Source: Polyangium sp. 15x6
Lineage (GTDB): Bacteria; Myxococcota_A; Polyangia; Polyangiales; Polyangiaceae
Length of the DNA stretch: 64,000 nt
Reading direction: 5' to 3'
NCBI RefSeq assembly: GCF_029960785.1
Contig: NZ_JASBQE010000020.1
Coordinates: 62,001 to 126,000, forward strand
Within the stretch, counting starts at the first letter, position 1. Every line of letters begins with the position of its first letter. The position numbers were made by a program, and so were the translations under genes. Of the stretch, positions 23,164-33,446 are shown one piece after another. The notes beneath the pieces are model-generated. The model saw only the letters and a program-made list of their open reading frames with translations, did not search any database and was not told the origin of the DNA.

Positions 23164-26100
23164 CTACCCCCGCTTCCGCGCCCCCATCGCAAACGCGATC
23201 CCCGCCTGCAAGCTCCCCTTCGTCACGATCCCCGTCAGCTCCGCCGAGCTACCCACGAGCGACCGCGCCACGTCCGCGCGCATGCCCGTCAGGATCGCCT
23301 GCGCCCCGAGCAGCCGGAGCGCCGACGCCGTCCGCACGAGCGCCTCCGCGATGTAGATGTCGCCGCCCTTCACGCCCGTCACGTCGAGGATCACCGCGCG
23401 CGCCCTTCGCTCCGACGCGCCGCGTAGCGCCGCCCCCATCACCTCGTCCGAGCGCGCTCGATCCATCGTCCCGATGAGCGGCATCACCACCACGTCGTCC
23501 GTGATCGGGATGATCGGCGTCGACAGCTCCGCCAGGCGCTCGCGCTGCACGTCGATGATGTGCTGCTGCAGCGACTCCCGCTCGAGCTCCGCGATCATGC
23601 GTTGTTCGAGCTCGAGGCGAAGCTGTTCCGCCGTCTCGTTCGCCTCCCGCGTCCGTCGCCCGACCTCCTCTTCGAGGCCCTCGTTCGTGCGCAGGAGCTC
23701 CTCCGTCACGCGCTGCACCTCCGTGTAGAGCAGCGCGCTCTCCACTGCGGCGCCCGCCTGCGAGGCGAGGAAGTCCACGAGCACGAGCCGCGCCGGCACG
23801 AACGCCTCCGTCGCGAGCGCGTGCTCGAGGTAGATGATCCCCACGAGACGGCCCTTGTGCAGCATCGGCGTGCACAGGATCGAGCGCGGCGCGCGCGCCA
23901 CCATGTACCGATCCTTCGCGAAGCGCCGATCCGATCGCGCGTCGCCGAGCAAGAGCGGCTCGCGCGTGCGCCGCACGTACTCCACCACCGAGAGCGGCAG
24001 ATCCTCCGTCTCCTCCGCCAGCACGCTCGGGCCCGCCGTCAGCCGCTCCGGGTCCACCACCATCGTCGCCTCGACCCAGAGACGACCGCCCCGCTCGATG
24101 AGCAGCATCCCCCGGTCCGCGCCCGCGCTCTCGATGACGGCGCGCACGACGCGCAAGAGCACGCGCTCGAGGAGGATCTCGCCCGCGATCGCCTGCGCCG
24201 CGCGGATGACCGTGGCCGTGTCGAGCGTCGCGAACGAACGCTCGCCGGGGCTCGAGTTCGCCGGCATGTCCCAAGGCGGCGTCTCGTTCTCCCAGAGATC
24301 CTCGTACCGCGCCGCGATGTTCTCCACCTTCGCGCGCGCGCCCCAGCGCAGGTAGCCCTTGCGCGCGTCGAGCACGTAGGCGCGCGCGAGGCGCTTGCGG
24401 CCCCGGGCGATGTGATGCTCGGCAGCGCGCTCGCTCGCGAGCGCCTCGTCCTTGATGTACTTGTGCTCGCACGCGCCCGCGATCGCCGCCTCGAAGAGGT
24501 CGATCGCCTCGGCGTCGCGTCCCTCCGCGCGCGCGCGCTCGGCGCGGACGAGGTCGAGCCGGTGCTGGTACGTCTCCGGGCAGCTTCGCGCGAGCGCCGC
24601 GAGCTCGGCCTCGCGACGATCGAGGTCCGCCCGCCTTCGCGCCTGATCCCCGGGCGTGCCGGTGTTCATGAGCGCCGCCGCGACGATCGCGCCGTGGAAG
24701 ACGACCTCCGCCGCGAAGTACTGGGCGACGACCGTGGGGAGGAGCGCATCGGCCTCGGCGCACGCCTTCTCCGCGAGCTCGAGGTCGTGGAAGAGCAGGG
24801 CGAGTTCGAGGCGCGCCGCGTGGTAGCGGCACGCGATGAACGGGAGCTTCCGCTCGACGAGCGAGGCGACGAACGAGACCTCTTCGAACTCCCGATCCGA
24901 CAGCGAGATCCGACCCCGCGTCCGGCCGCGCAGGCAACGGATGAGCTGGTACATGATCCGCAGGTACGCCTCCGAGGTCGTGTCCCGCGTCTTCTGCATC
25001 AGCGTGAGGAAGCCCTCGGCCTCCTGCTCGACGACGGCGAGGTCTTCGCCGATCCCGAGCCGGAGCCCCGTCGTCGAGAAACACGCGTACGAGAGGAACG
25101 AGAAGTCGCCCGTCGCGAGCCCCTCGCGCTGCGCGCGTTCGAGGAACGGCAAGCACGCCGAGAGCGGGCGGCGGAACGGGTGCAAGGTCGCGCCCTGGTT
25201 CAGGTAGACCTTGCACGCGATGGTCGGGCTCGGCAGGCGCTCGTGCAGGCGCAGCGCGATCTCGCCCATCCGATGGGCCTCTTCGTACCGCCGCGCCGCG
25301 ACGAGGCTCATGCCGTGCGCCGAGAACCCGTACGCCGAGAGCTCCGTCGGGCCCCACGCGAGCGTCGCGCGCACCATGCGCGCGCACACGAAAAACATGA
25401 GCGACGGCGACGTGCCGTACGACGCCGACACGAGGTGCATGAGCGTCCGCAAGGTCGCGCGCTTGCGCGCGTCGTCGAGCGGCGGCGCCGAGGTGATCGA
25501 CTCGACCGAGCGCGCCTCGAGCTCGGCCGCGAGCTCGGCTTGCTCCTTCGCGAGCGCCTCTTCGAGCGTCGCCTCGTCGGGGAGCGTCTCGCCGAGGAGC
25601 GCGAGCGCCTCGCGGCCCACGCGCACCGCGTCCGCGAACCGTCCCTGCGTCACGTAGAGCACGACGAGCAGGTCGTGCACGCCCGCGCGATCGAGCGCGG
25701 AGGTCGCGTGCGAGAGAAGGAGCGCGAAGAGCTGCTCGGCCTCGTGGAACTGGCCCGTCAGGTACGCGCACGCCGCGCGGTCGCGCGTGAGCGCGAACGT
25801 GAGGAACGACTGCTCCTCCCAGCCACGCTCGCCGACGAGCTCCATGCCCGTCGCGAGGTAGCCGATCGCCGCCTCGTACGCGGCCGCGCCCTTCGCTTGT
25901 TGTCCGGCGTCGAGCGCGAGCTTCGCGACCTCCAGCCGCTCGGCCGGATCCGTCATCACGGCGATGCCGCGGCTCATGTGGAGGAGCAGCTCGAAGAGGC
26001 CCTCGCCCTCGGCGCCGATCTCGTCGCGCAGCCGCCGCCCGATCGCGAGGTGCAGGTGCGGCACCTCCTCGGGGCGCAGGAGCGAGTAGGCCGCCTGCTG

Positions 26101-28167
26101 GACCTTGTCGTGCGAGAACCGGAACGCGCGCGGCGCGAGCGGCTTGGGCGGGGTCGACTTGCCCGATCCGCGCGGCGAGAATTGTCGCACGCGCACGGGG
26201 AGCACGAGGCCTTCGGTGAGCGCCGCGGCGAGGTCCGCGCGCACCTCGGACTCGGGGCGATCGGCGAGCGCCCCGAGCGCGTCGATCTCGAACTCGTGCC
26301 CGAACACCGACGCGAGCACGAGCGTGCGCTGCGCCGCCGGCGAGAGGTCGCCGATCTTGTCGAGCAAGAGCGTCACGATGTCGTCGGTGACCGTCTCCTC
26401 GATGCGCGCCTCGTCCGAGACCACGGCGCCCGTGGCCGGATCGACCTCGACGAGGCCCTCGCGCACGAGCGTGCCGAGGAGCTGCCGGATGAAGAGCGGG
26501 TTGCCGCTCGTCTTGCTCCACAGGAGCACGCCGAGCGACTCGACGTCCGCGAGGTCGCAGCCGAGCAGCCCCGCGACGAGCGCGCGCACGTCGGACGGCC
26601 GGAGCGGCCGGAGCTCCACCTTCGACACGGGCACGCCTTGCCACTCGATCTCGTCGATGACGCGCCCGATCGACCGGAAGCCGTCGCCGTCCTCGCGGCC
26701 GCGGAACGCCACGATGACGAGCAGGTAGCTCGACTGCGGATCGGCGAGCAGGTCGCGCAGGAGTTTCAACGAGGCAGGGTCGGCCCACTGCAGATCGTCG
26801 AGGAAGAGCAGCACCGGGCGGCGCCGCGTGAACACCGACAAGAAGCGCTGCACGACGAGCGCGAAGCGGTTCTGCGACTCGATCGGGCCGAGGTCCGGCG
26901 CGGCCTCCGCGGGCCCGCCGAAGAGCAGCCCGACCTCGGGGACGACGCGCGTGACGAGCTCGGCGTTCGGCCCGAGCGCCGTGTCGATCTCGCTGCGGAT
27001 GCGCGCGAGCTCGGACTCGCTCTCGGCGAGGGCCGCGCGCACGAGCTCGCCGAGCGCGTGGCCGAAGCCCGAGAACGGCAGGCCTTGCCCGATCGGATCG
27101 AACTTGCCCGTGACGATGTAGGCGTCGTCGGGGCCGATGCGCGTGGCCGCGTCGAGCACGAGCGCGGTCTTGCCCATGCCGGCGCCGCCCTGGATGGCGA
27201 AGAGCTCACGCCCGCCGCGCCGCGCTCGCTCGATCGCCGAGGCGAAGTTCTCGCGCTCCGCGTCGCGGCCGTAGAGGCGCACCGCCGACGCCAGCATCGT
27301 CGGTCGGTCCTGGCCGCCGAGCGGGAAGGGATCGATGCGACCCGATTTGCGCAGGCGCGTGAGGCATGTCTCGAGGTCGGCGACGAGCCCGCGCGCGCTC
27401 TGGTACCGATCGTCGGCGCCCTTCGCGAGCAGCTTGAGCACGATGCGCGACACGGCCGGCGGCACGTTCGGCTCGAGCTCGTGCGGCGGCTTCGGCGTGC
27501 GCGCGAGGTGCGCGTGCACGAGCGTGACCGGGTCCTGCGTGGTGAAGGGCGGCGAGCCCGTGAGCATCTCGTAGAGCACGGCGCCGAGCCCGTAGAGGTC
27601 GGCGCGATGATCGACGGGGCGGTTCGTGCGGCCCGTCTGCTCGGGCGGCATGTACGCGAGCGTCCCCTCGGGCGCTTGCGGGTTCGGCGCGCGCAGGGAC
27701 TCCTCGCCGACGCGCGCGGCCGAGGTGAAGTGCAGGATCCAGACAGCGTCGTCTGCCTCGCGGAAGAGGATGTTTTTCGGGGCGATGTCGCGGTGGACGA
27801 TGCCGTGCGCCGCGAGCGTCGAGAGCGCTCGCCCGAGCGCGGCCGTGATCTCCAGCGCGGTCTCGATGCGCAACCTTCGCGACGCGAGCAGCTCCGCGAG
27901 CGTGCTTCCGCCGGGGTCGGCGCGGAGCAGCGCGAACACGTCGCCGTGCTCGACGAGGCCGAGCGTGCGCGGGACGATGGAGTCGCCGAGGTCCTTGGCG
28001 ATCGCGTGGGCGCGGCGGATCCTCGCGCGTTCCTCGCCGCGGGCGCGGGCACGAGCCGTCTCGACGAGCACGGGCGTGCCGTCTTCGAGGTGGCCGCGAT
28101 GCAGAGCGAAGCGCGCGTCCTCAGCGAGCGTTGCGAAGATGGTACAGCCGGGGAACTCGGGAACCAT
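23164..28167 (-). CDS. PknK-like signalling protein: pseudokinase, AAA ATPase, TPR, GAF, STAS
   Basis: 1667 residues; ATG with GGAGG upstream. Order of domains: Ser/Thr-kinase fold (1-265), AAA/STAND ATPase (about 300-640; Walker A GGAGMGKT with Lys333, Walker B VLLFLDDLQWAD), a long helical TPR-like region (650-1270), GAF (about 1290-1460), a coiled coil and an RsbR-like STAS domain (from about 1547). The kinase keeps HRD (125-127) and Asn132, but the ATP-binding lysine is Glu36 and the DFG aspartate is His146 (HFT), so it is probably inactive. The STAS motif reads DVTGVKGGDIYIAEAL, lacking the usual phospho-threonine. No histidine-kinase domain is present. It is likely a cytoplasmic scaffold or sensor. 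Confidence 0.88.
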   Translation of the reverse strand: MVPEFPGCTIFATLAEDARFALHRGHLEDGTPVLVETARARARGEERARIRRAHAIAKDLGDSIVPRTLGLVEHGDVFALLRADPGGSTLAELLASRRLRIETALEITAALGRALSTLAAHGIVHRDIAPKNILFREADDAVWILHFTSAARVGEESLRAPNPQAPEGTLAYMPPEQTGRTNRPVDHRADLYGLGAVLYEMLTGSPPFTTQDPVTLVHAHLARTPKPPHELEPNVPPAVSRIVLKLLAKGADDRYQSARGLVADLETCLTRLRKSGRIDPFPLGGQDRPTMLASAVRLYGRDAERENFASAIERARRGGRELFAIQGGAGMGKTALVLDAATRIGPDDAYIVTGKFDPIGQGLPFSGFGHALGELVRAALAESESELARIRSEIDTALGPNAELVTRVVPEVGLLFGGPAEAAPDLGPIESQNRFALVVQRFLSVFTRRRPVLLFLDDLQWADPASLKLLRDLLADPQSSYLLVIVAFRGREDGDGFRSIGRVIDEIEWQGVPVSKVELRPLRPSDVRALVAGLLGCDLADVESLGVLLWSKTSGNPLFIRQLLGTLVREGLVEVDPATGAVVSDEARIEETVTDDIVTLLLDKIGDLSPAAQRTLVLASVFGHEFEIDALGALADRPESEVRADLAAALTEGLVLPVRVRQFSPRGSGKSTPPKPLAPRAFRFSHDKVQQAAYSLLRPEEVPHLHLAIGRRLRDEIGAEGEGLFELLLHMSRGIAVMTDPAERLEVAKLALDAGQQAKGAAAYEAAIGYLATGMELVGERGWEEQSFLTFALTRDRAACAYLTGQFHEAEQLFALLLSHATSALDRAGVHDLLVVLYVTQGRFADAVRVGREALALLGETLPDEATLEEALAKEQAELAAELEARSVESITSAPPLDDARKRATLRTLMHLVSASYGTSPSLMFFVCARMVRATLAWGPTELSAYGFSAHGMSLVAARRYEEAHRMGEIALRLHERLPSPTIACKVYLNQGATLHPFRRPLSACLPFLERAQREGLATGDFSFLSYACFSTTGLRLGIGEDLAVVEQEAEGFLTLMQKTRDTTSEAYLRIMYQLIRCLRGRTRGRISLSDREFEEVSFVASLVERKLPFIACRYHAARLELALLFHDLELAEKACAEADALLPTVVAQYFAAEVVFHGAIVAAALMNTGTPGDQARRRADLDRREAELAALARSCPETYQHRLDLVRAERARAEGRDAEAIDLFEAAIAGACEHKYIKDEALASERAAEHHIARGRKRLARAYVLDARKGYLRWGARAKVENIAARYEDLWENETPPWDMPANSSPGERSFATLDTATVIRAAQAIAGEILLERVLLRVVRAVIESAGADRGMLLIERGGRLWVEATMVVDPERLTAGPSVLAEETEDLPLSVVEYVRRTREPLLLGDARSDRRFAKDRYMVARAPRSILCTPMLHKGRLVGIIYLEHALATEAFVPARLVLVDFLASQAGAAVESALLYTEVQRVTEELLRTNEGLEEEVGRRTREANETAEQLRLELEQRMIAELERESLQQHIIDVQRERLAELSTPIIPITDDVVVMPLIGTMDRARSDEVMGAALRGASERRARAVILDVTGVKGGDIYIAEALVRTASALRLLGAQAILTGMRADVARSLVGSSAELTGIVTKGSLQAGIAFAMGARKRG

Positions 28168-28201
28168 GCGGGGGGAGCCTCCGCCGGAGCGGTAAGTTCG
28201 A

Positions 28202-28223
28202 CCGAACCATACGGCGGGTTCGG
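28202..28223 (-). promoter_or_regulatory. Inverted repeat upstream of the PknK-like gene
   Basis: A 7-bp inverted repeat CCGAACC/GGTTCGG with an 8-base spacer, 35-56 bases upstream of the start codon. Position and form would suit an operator or leader hairpin. No evidence beyond symmetry. Confidence 0.25.
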
Positions 28224-28303
28224 GCGCGGATGGAAGGGCCGAGGGGCTCCCGGATCTTGCTCATGACGGGGAAAAACCTCCCCGCGTCCCCGAGCCCCCC
28301 CGG

Positions 28304-29335
28304 TCAGGGTTTGGGGGGAGACGGCTGGTGGGGCGCGCGTGTCTTCGGCGTCCACCCCTTGGAGAAGGCGCCGTGTTTCTTGGGGGTGGGCTGGGGCGGC
28401 GGGCGCCAGAGCGTCGGATCGGCCTCGGCGGCGGGGTCGGGGGCGGCGTCGGCGCAGCAGCGGAAGGAGACGAAGTAATAGGTGAACTCCGGCTCGTGGC
28501 TCACGGTCATGGGCCGGCAGGCGTTGCGCACGTGGCCCCAGGCGCCGCCTTTGAGCCCCGCCCACTTCGACTTTTCGTAGTTCTTCTCCGCGTTGACCCA
28601 CTCGTCCACGTTCCCGGTTTGATCGTGGACGCCGAACCCGCTCGCGCAGCCGGGCATCTCGCCGCTCGAGACGCTCTGGTCGAGCCGAAAGAGCTCCTGA
28701 TCCTGGATCCAGGCCTCGCGCGAATAGATGTTCTTGAGGACGGGCTGATACCAGGGGTTGTCGATGTTGCAGGTTTTCGGGTCGCGCTTGTACCCATAAG
28801 GGAAAGGCGTCTTTTTCGGCCCTTCACAGGCCGCGACCCACTCGCTCTCCCAGCAGAGGCGTTTTCCCTGCTCCTGGCACATTTGCAGCGAGTCGTACCA
28901 GTCGACCATGACCGGCGGGTGCGCGCCCTCTTTGTTCGGGTACTCGTATTTGTCGATGCAGTATCGCTGCCGCCGGAGCTCCGTCTTGCACTTCTGCGCC
29001 TGCTCGGCGAACTCGTGGCAGATGATGATCTTGTTCGGCTTGTTGTGCTCTTTTTTCAGGCACTCGAGCTCGACGTCGGGGCAATACGTCGTGTCGACGA
29101 AGGCCATGCCCTCCGGGCAGGGCGACTTCGGTTCGGCCTCGCTCGCTGGCGCCGCGCTCGCGCTCGGCGCGGCCGTTTCCGCCGCGGGAACGAGCTCCGG
29201 CGGAGGCGCGCTCGGCGCCGCGCTGGGCACGCCCGTCGCGTTCGCCCCTTTTGGTAACTCCGTCGGACCGCCGCAGCTCGATGCCGTGAGGGACATCACG
29301 GCAGCTGCGGTCAACAAGCTCAAATTCGATCCCAT
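28304..29335 (-). CDS. FGE/SUMF1-like lipoprotein (first of two)
   Basis: 343 residues from the ATG at 29335, which starts a lipoprotein signal ending near SSCGG; a longer frame upstream has no signal. An Ala/Pro/Ser linker precedes a formylglycine-generating-enzyme-type (C-type-lectin-like) domain: CIDKYEYPN, GKRLCWESEWVAACEG, GVHDQTGNVDEWV, LKGGAWGHVRNACRP and FRCC. In true FGE the RGGSYLC...C motif has two catalytic cysteines; here the first position is His268 and only Cys273 remains, so sulfatase activation is unlikely. It is divergent from sucC (37 bases apart). A paralogue lies at 48830-49867. Confidence 0.85.
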   Translation of the reverse strand: MGSNLSLLTAAAVMSLTASSCGGPTELPKGANATGVPSAAPSAPPPELVPAAETAAPSASAAPASEAEPKSPCPEGMAFVDTTYCPDVELECLKKEHNKPNKIIICHEFAEQAQKCKTELRRQRYCIDKYEYPNKEGAHPPVMVDWYDSLQMCQEQGKRLCWESEWVAACEGPKKTPFPYGYKRDPKTCNIDNPWYQPVLKNIYSREAWIQDQELFRLDQSVSSGEMPGCASGFGVHDQTGNVDEWVNAEKNYEKSKWAGLKGGAWGHVRNACRPMTVSHEPEFTYYFVSFRCCADAAPDPAAEADPTLWRPPPQPTPKKHGAFSKGWTPKTRAPHQPSPPKP

Positions 29336-29372
29336 GCTGGACTCATGCGTGTGATACCTTGCCCGCCCTCGC

Positions 29373-30566
29373 ATGAAAATCCACGAGTATCAAGCCAAGC
29401 AAATCTTCGCACGCTACGGGATCCCCGTGCCGAAGGGTGAGCCTGCCTTCTCCGTGGCGGAGGCGGAGGCCGCGGCGAAGCGCCTGATCGAGGCGACCGG
29501 GATCCCGGTGGTCGTCGTGAAAGCCCAGATCCACGCCGGTGGTCGCGGCAAGGGCGGCGGCGTGAAGGTCGCCAAGGGCGGCGTCGCCGAGGCGCGAAAG
29601 CTCGCCGAGCAGATCCTCGGCATGCAGCTCATCACGGTGCAGACGGGCCCCGAGGGGCAGAAGGTCCGCAGGCTCTACATCGAGCAGGGCCTCGACATCG
29701 ACCGCGAGATCTACCTCGCGCTCACGCTCGACCGGGATCGCCGCCGCATCGCGGTGATGGCCTCGCGCGAGGGCGGCATGGACATCGAGCAGGTCGCCCA
29801 CGACACGCCCGAGAAGATCCACACGCTGCACATCGACCCGGTGATCGGCCTCGCCCCCTACCAGGCGCGCAAGCTCGCGTTCGCGCTCGGGCTCGGGGCG
29901 AAGGAGCAGATGCGGCAGTTCACGAAGCTCGTCGACGGCCTCTACAAGTGTTTCCTCGCCGAGGACTGCTCGCTCGTCGAGATCAATCCGCTCGTCGTGA
30001 CGAAGAAGGGCGACATCGTCGCGCTCGACGGCAAGATGACGTTCGACGACAACGCCGAGATCCGCCACCCCGAATGGGCGGATTTGCGCGACGCGGACGA
30101 GGAAGATCCGGTCGAGCTCGAGGCGAAGAAGGTAGGCATCTCGTACGTCTCGCTCGACGGCGACATCGGCTGTCTGGTGAACGGCGCGGGCCTCGCGATG
30201 GGCACGATGGACATCATCCTGCACTACGGCGGCAAGCCCGCGAACTTCCTCGACGTCGGCGGCGGCGCGACGCAGGAGCAGGTGAAGAAGGCGTTCCAGA
30301 TGATCCTTCGCTCCGACAAGGTGAAGGGCATCTTCGTCAACATCTTCGGCGGCATCATGCGCTGCGACGTGGTCGCGGCGGGTATCGTCGCGGCGACGAA
30401 GGAGCTCGGCCTGTCGGTGCCGCTCGTGGTGCGGCTCGAAGGCACGAACGTCGAGGCGGGTCGCAAGATCCTCGACGAGAGCGGCCTGAAAATCGAGAGC
30501 GCCTCCTCCATGGGCGACGGCGCGCAAAAGATCGTCGCCGCGGTGAAGCAGGGCGCCGCGGCCTGA
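29373..30566 (+). CDS. sucC: Succinyl-CoA ligase (ADP-forming) beta subunit
   Basis: 397 residues, the usual length. [20 protein letters not shown] is the classic N-terminus of the ATP-grasp domain; [16 protein letters not shown] binds nucleotide, EINPLVV is the metal/nucleotide end of the grasp fold, and the C-terminal CoA-ligase domain contains [11 protein letters not shown] and GGGAT. With SucD it interconverts succinyl-CoA and succinate, making ATP or GTP in the TCA cycle. It is followed 40 bases later by sucD and clearly forms an operon with it. Confidence 0.97.
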   Translation: MKIHEYQAKQIFARYGIPVPKGEPAFSVAEAEAAAKRLIEATGIPVVVVKAQIHAGGRGKGGGVKVAKGGVAEARKLAEQILGMQLITVQTGPEGQKVRRLYIEQGLDIDREIYLALTLDRDRRRIAVMASREGGMDIEQVAHDTPEKIHTLHIDPVIGLAPYQARKLAFALGLGAKEQMRQFTKLVDGLYKCFLAEDCSLVEINPLVVTKKGDIVALDGKMTFDDNAEIRHPEWADLRDADEEDPVELEAKKVGISYVSLDGDIGCLVNGAGLAMGTMDIILHYGGKPANFLDVGGGATQEQVKKAFQMILRSDKVKGIFVNIFGGIMRCDVVAAGIVAATKELGLSVPLVVRLEGTNVEAGRKILDESGLKIESASSMGDGAQKIVAAVKQGAAA

Positions 30567-30606
30567 TGCCGGGGATGATTTTCGTCACGAAAAGGAACCA
30601 GTTGCG

Positions 30607-31479
<873 letters not shown>

Positions 31480-31687
31480 TCGGCTCCGCCCCTCCCCTCC
31501 CCCCTCGTACTTCCCTCCCCCATTCTCGCGTGACGCGTCCGGTGCGCATCGGTCGTGGATGCGCGGGTTTGTCCGACGTTCCAGACATCTCCGGCGCTCG
31601 TGTCCGTCGCGCTCACCGAAGCCTGGCCTGCGTATGGCAAGCAGCGGGGATTGCTTCCGGCTCCTGCCGGATCAGGAAGGACGTCCC

Positions 31688-32749
31688 ATGAAATCCGTGG
31701 CCATCTGGAGCCGCCTGCTTTCGCTGGTGACATTCCTGTTTGCACTCCCCGCGTCCGCGGACCAGCCCGTCGAACAGGACCTCTTGCTCCCTGTGGAGCT
31801 GCGCCTTGAGGTGACGGCCGATATCGAGGCCCAGGTACTCGTGAATCCAGGCCATCCGAACGGAGGCCGCACGTTCGTGTTGCTCCACGGCCTGGCCCAC
31901 ACCGGCGACGCCCTTCGGCCGCTGGCCGAAGCCGTATTCGCGAACCCCAAACTCAAAGCGTCGAGGGCGGTGCTCCTGAGCCTGCCCGGACATGGCGGGA
32001 GCTCATTGCCTCAGGGCCAAGGCGTCCTCTTTGGAGACCTCTCGCTCGAGGACGACGCGGCGGCCCTGATCGGCGCCCTGGATGCGCTCGAGGCTCGCGG
32101 GCTTCGCCCCGATGTCCTCGTGGGCCACAGCATGGGCGCGGGAATCGTCGAGCTCGCGCAGGACCGGCTGATCGACGAGGGGACGGACTTCCGGACCCGC
32201 TTTGGCGTCAAGGAAGTCGTGCTGCTCGCCTCCACCATCCCGAACGCGGTCCCGCCGAGCGTGTTGCCTTGGGCGCTCGCGGACTCCGGCGCGGGCGCGG
32301 CATTTCTTGCGCCCTTCGTCCTCTTTTCGGATCCGATCCTGGGCCCACATCTATCCATCCCTGCCGAGGTCTGGCCGGGCCTGTTTTTCACGAACACGAT
32401 CGGCGACCTCGTGCCGGGTACGCCGAGCGCCGCCGACGTCGTCGCCCAAGGATACATCGCGCCCGAGGCGCTGATCGCCAGCCTGGAAATGCTCGGGGCC
32501 GGCGGATGGAGTCGCCCCACGGTGGGTCCGGGAATCTTCGGTCGACGCCACGGGAGCGAGCCTTGCGTCATTGCCTTCAGCGAGGACATCTTCATCGCCG
32601 TCGACGAGGAGGTGGCTCTTTATCGCTATCTCACGGGCGATATGCAGGACAAGCGCTTCGTGCTCGTGACGCGCCCCGATGCCGTCCACGACATGCTGAT
32701 TTCCGACCCCGGTGCCGTGGCCAGCGCGATGGAGACATGCTCGAAATGA
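31688..32749 (+). CDS. Secreted alpha/beta-hydrolase
   Basis: 353 residues from the ATG at 31688, placed by a signal peptide (MKSVAIWSRLLSLVTFLFALPASA) and an AGGAAGG ribosome site. The hydrolase core shows FVLLHGLAHTGDAL, LSLPGHGGSS and the nucleophile elbow VGHSMGAG, with a late VLVTRPDAVHDML carrying the histidine. It probably hydrolyses an ester or amide in the periplasm or outside; the substrate is unknown. The gene follows sucD by 208 bases and precedes a second secreted protein gene. Confidence 0.85.
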   Translation: MKSVAIWSRLLSLVTFLFALPASADQPVEQDLLLPVELRLEVTADIEAQVLVNPGHPNGGRTFVLLHGLAHTGDALRPLAEAVFANPKLKASRAVLLSLPGHGGSSLPQGQGVLFGDLSLEDDAAALIGALDALEARGLRPDVLVGHSMGAGIVELAQDRLIDEGTDFRTRFGVKEVVLLASTIPNAVPPSVLPWALADSGAGAAFLAPFVLFSDPILGPHLSIPAEVWPGLFFTNTIGDLVPGTPSAADVVAQGYIAPEALIASLEMLGAGGWSRPTVGPGIFGRRHGSEPCVIAFSEDIFIAVDEEVALYRYLTGDMQDKRFVLVTRPDAVHDMLISDPGAVASAMETCSK

Positions 32750-32822
32750 GCTCGGGCTGAGGCTCGGGCTCGCTTGCCGAGCCGACGAGGCCGTCTCATG
32801 GAGCCCCCGGGAGGCCACGACC

Positions 32823-33440
32823 ATGAGGCATTTCGCGCTCTCCTTCCTCGCCTTTCCCGCCGCGATCGCCTTCTCCGCGGATGCGCGGGCCGAAGCGCCG
32901 GAGGCGTTCGCCATTCGCGAGCTCAAATACGCTGGCCCCGGCTGCCCCCAAGGATCCGTCGCCTACCTCGCCTCGCAGGACGCGGAGGCTTTCACGATTC
33001 TCTTTTCCAAGCTCTACGCCGAGGTCGGCCCGAACGTGGCCCGCGGCGACGCCAAGAAGCGTTGCAACCTCGACATCCACTTCGATTTCCCGCCTGGCTG
33101 GTCCTTCGCGATCGAGGGCGGCGACGTGCGCGGTTATGCCTTTCTCGAAGCGGGCCTCAGCGGCATCATACGCTCGACGTATTCGTTCCCCGGCCTGCCC
33201 CGCGAGGAGCGCGCCTTCGAGATCGTGCTCCAGGGAGAGATGGACGACAACTACGAGAAACACGACGTCGTCACGCCGGACCGCCCCGTCCCCTGCACGG
33301 GCCGAAAAAACCTGCTCATCAAGACCGACACCGTCATCGACGACCGCTTCGCCCGCGGCAAGAGCGGCCTGCTCACCGTCGACAGCGTGGACGGCGTGGT
33401 CCGACAAACGTATCGATTGCGCTGGACCCGCTGTCGCTGA
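32823..33440 (+). CDS. Secreted DUF4360-like protein
   Basis: 205 residues. A signal peptide (MRHFALSFLAFPAAIAFSADARA) is followed by a domain beginning KYAGPGCPQGSVAYLASQD, with further CNLDIHF, PGWSFAIEGGDVRGYAFLEAG and a final cysteine. This pattern matches DUF4360, a family of secreted beta-rich proteins found in fungi and some bacteria whose role is not known. The start is set by the signal peptide. It lies 73 bases after the hydrolase gene and may be cotranscribed with it. Confidence 0.72.
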   Translation: MRHFALSFLAFPAAIAFSADARAEAPEAFAIRELKYAGPGCPQGSVAYLASQDAEAFTILFSKLYAEVGPNVARGDAKKRCNLDIHFDFPPGWSFAIEGGDVRGYAFLEAGLSGIIRSTYSFPGLPREERAFEIVLQGEMDDNYEKHDVVTPDRPVPCTGRKNLLIKTDTVIDDRFARGKSGLLTVDSVDGVVRQTYRLRWTRCR

Positions 33441-33446
33441 CGAGGC

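Noticed and set aside
22779-23477. Open frames through the 21-bp array, on both strands, giving heptad peptides (VGDLVRM).
   Set aside because: A 21-bp unit keeps all frames open by arithmetic. There is no ribosome site, and the frames run on antisense into the pseudokinase gene.
23126-23560. A sensor histidine kinase at the end of the PknK-like protein, as in many cyanobacterial relatives.
   Set aside because: No H-box, N-box or G-box is present. The C-terminal domain is STAS-like.
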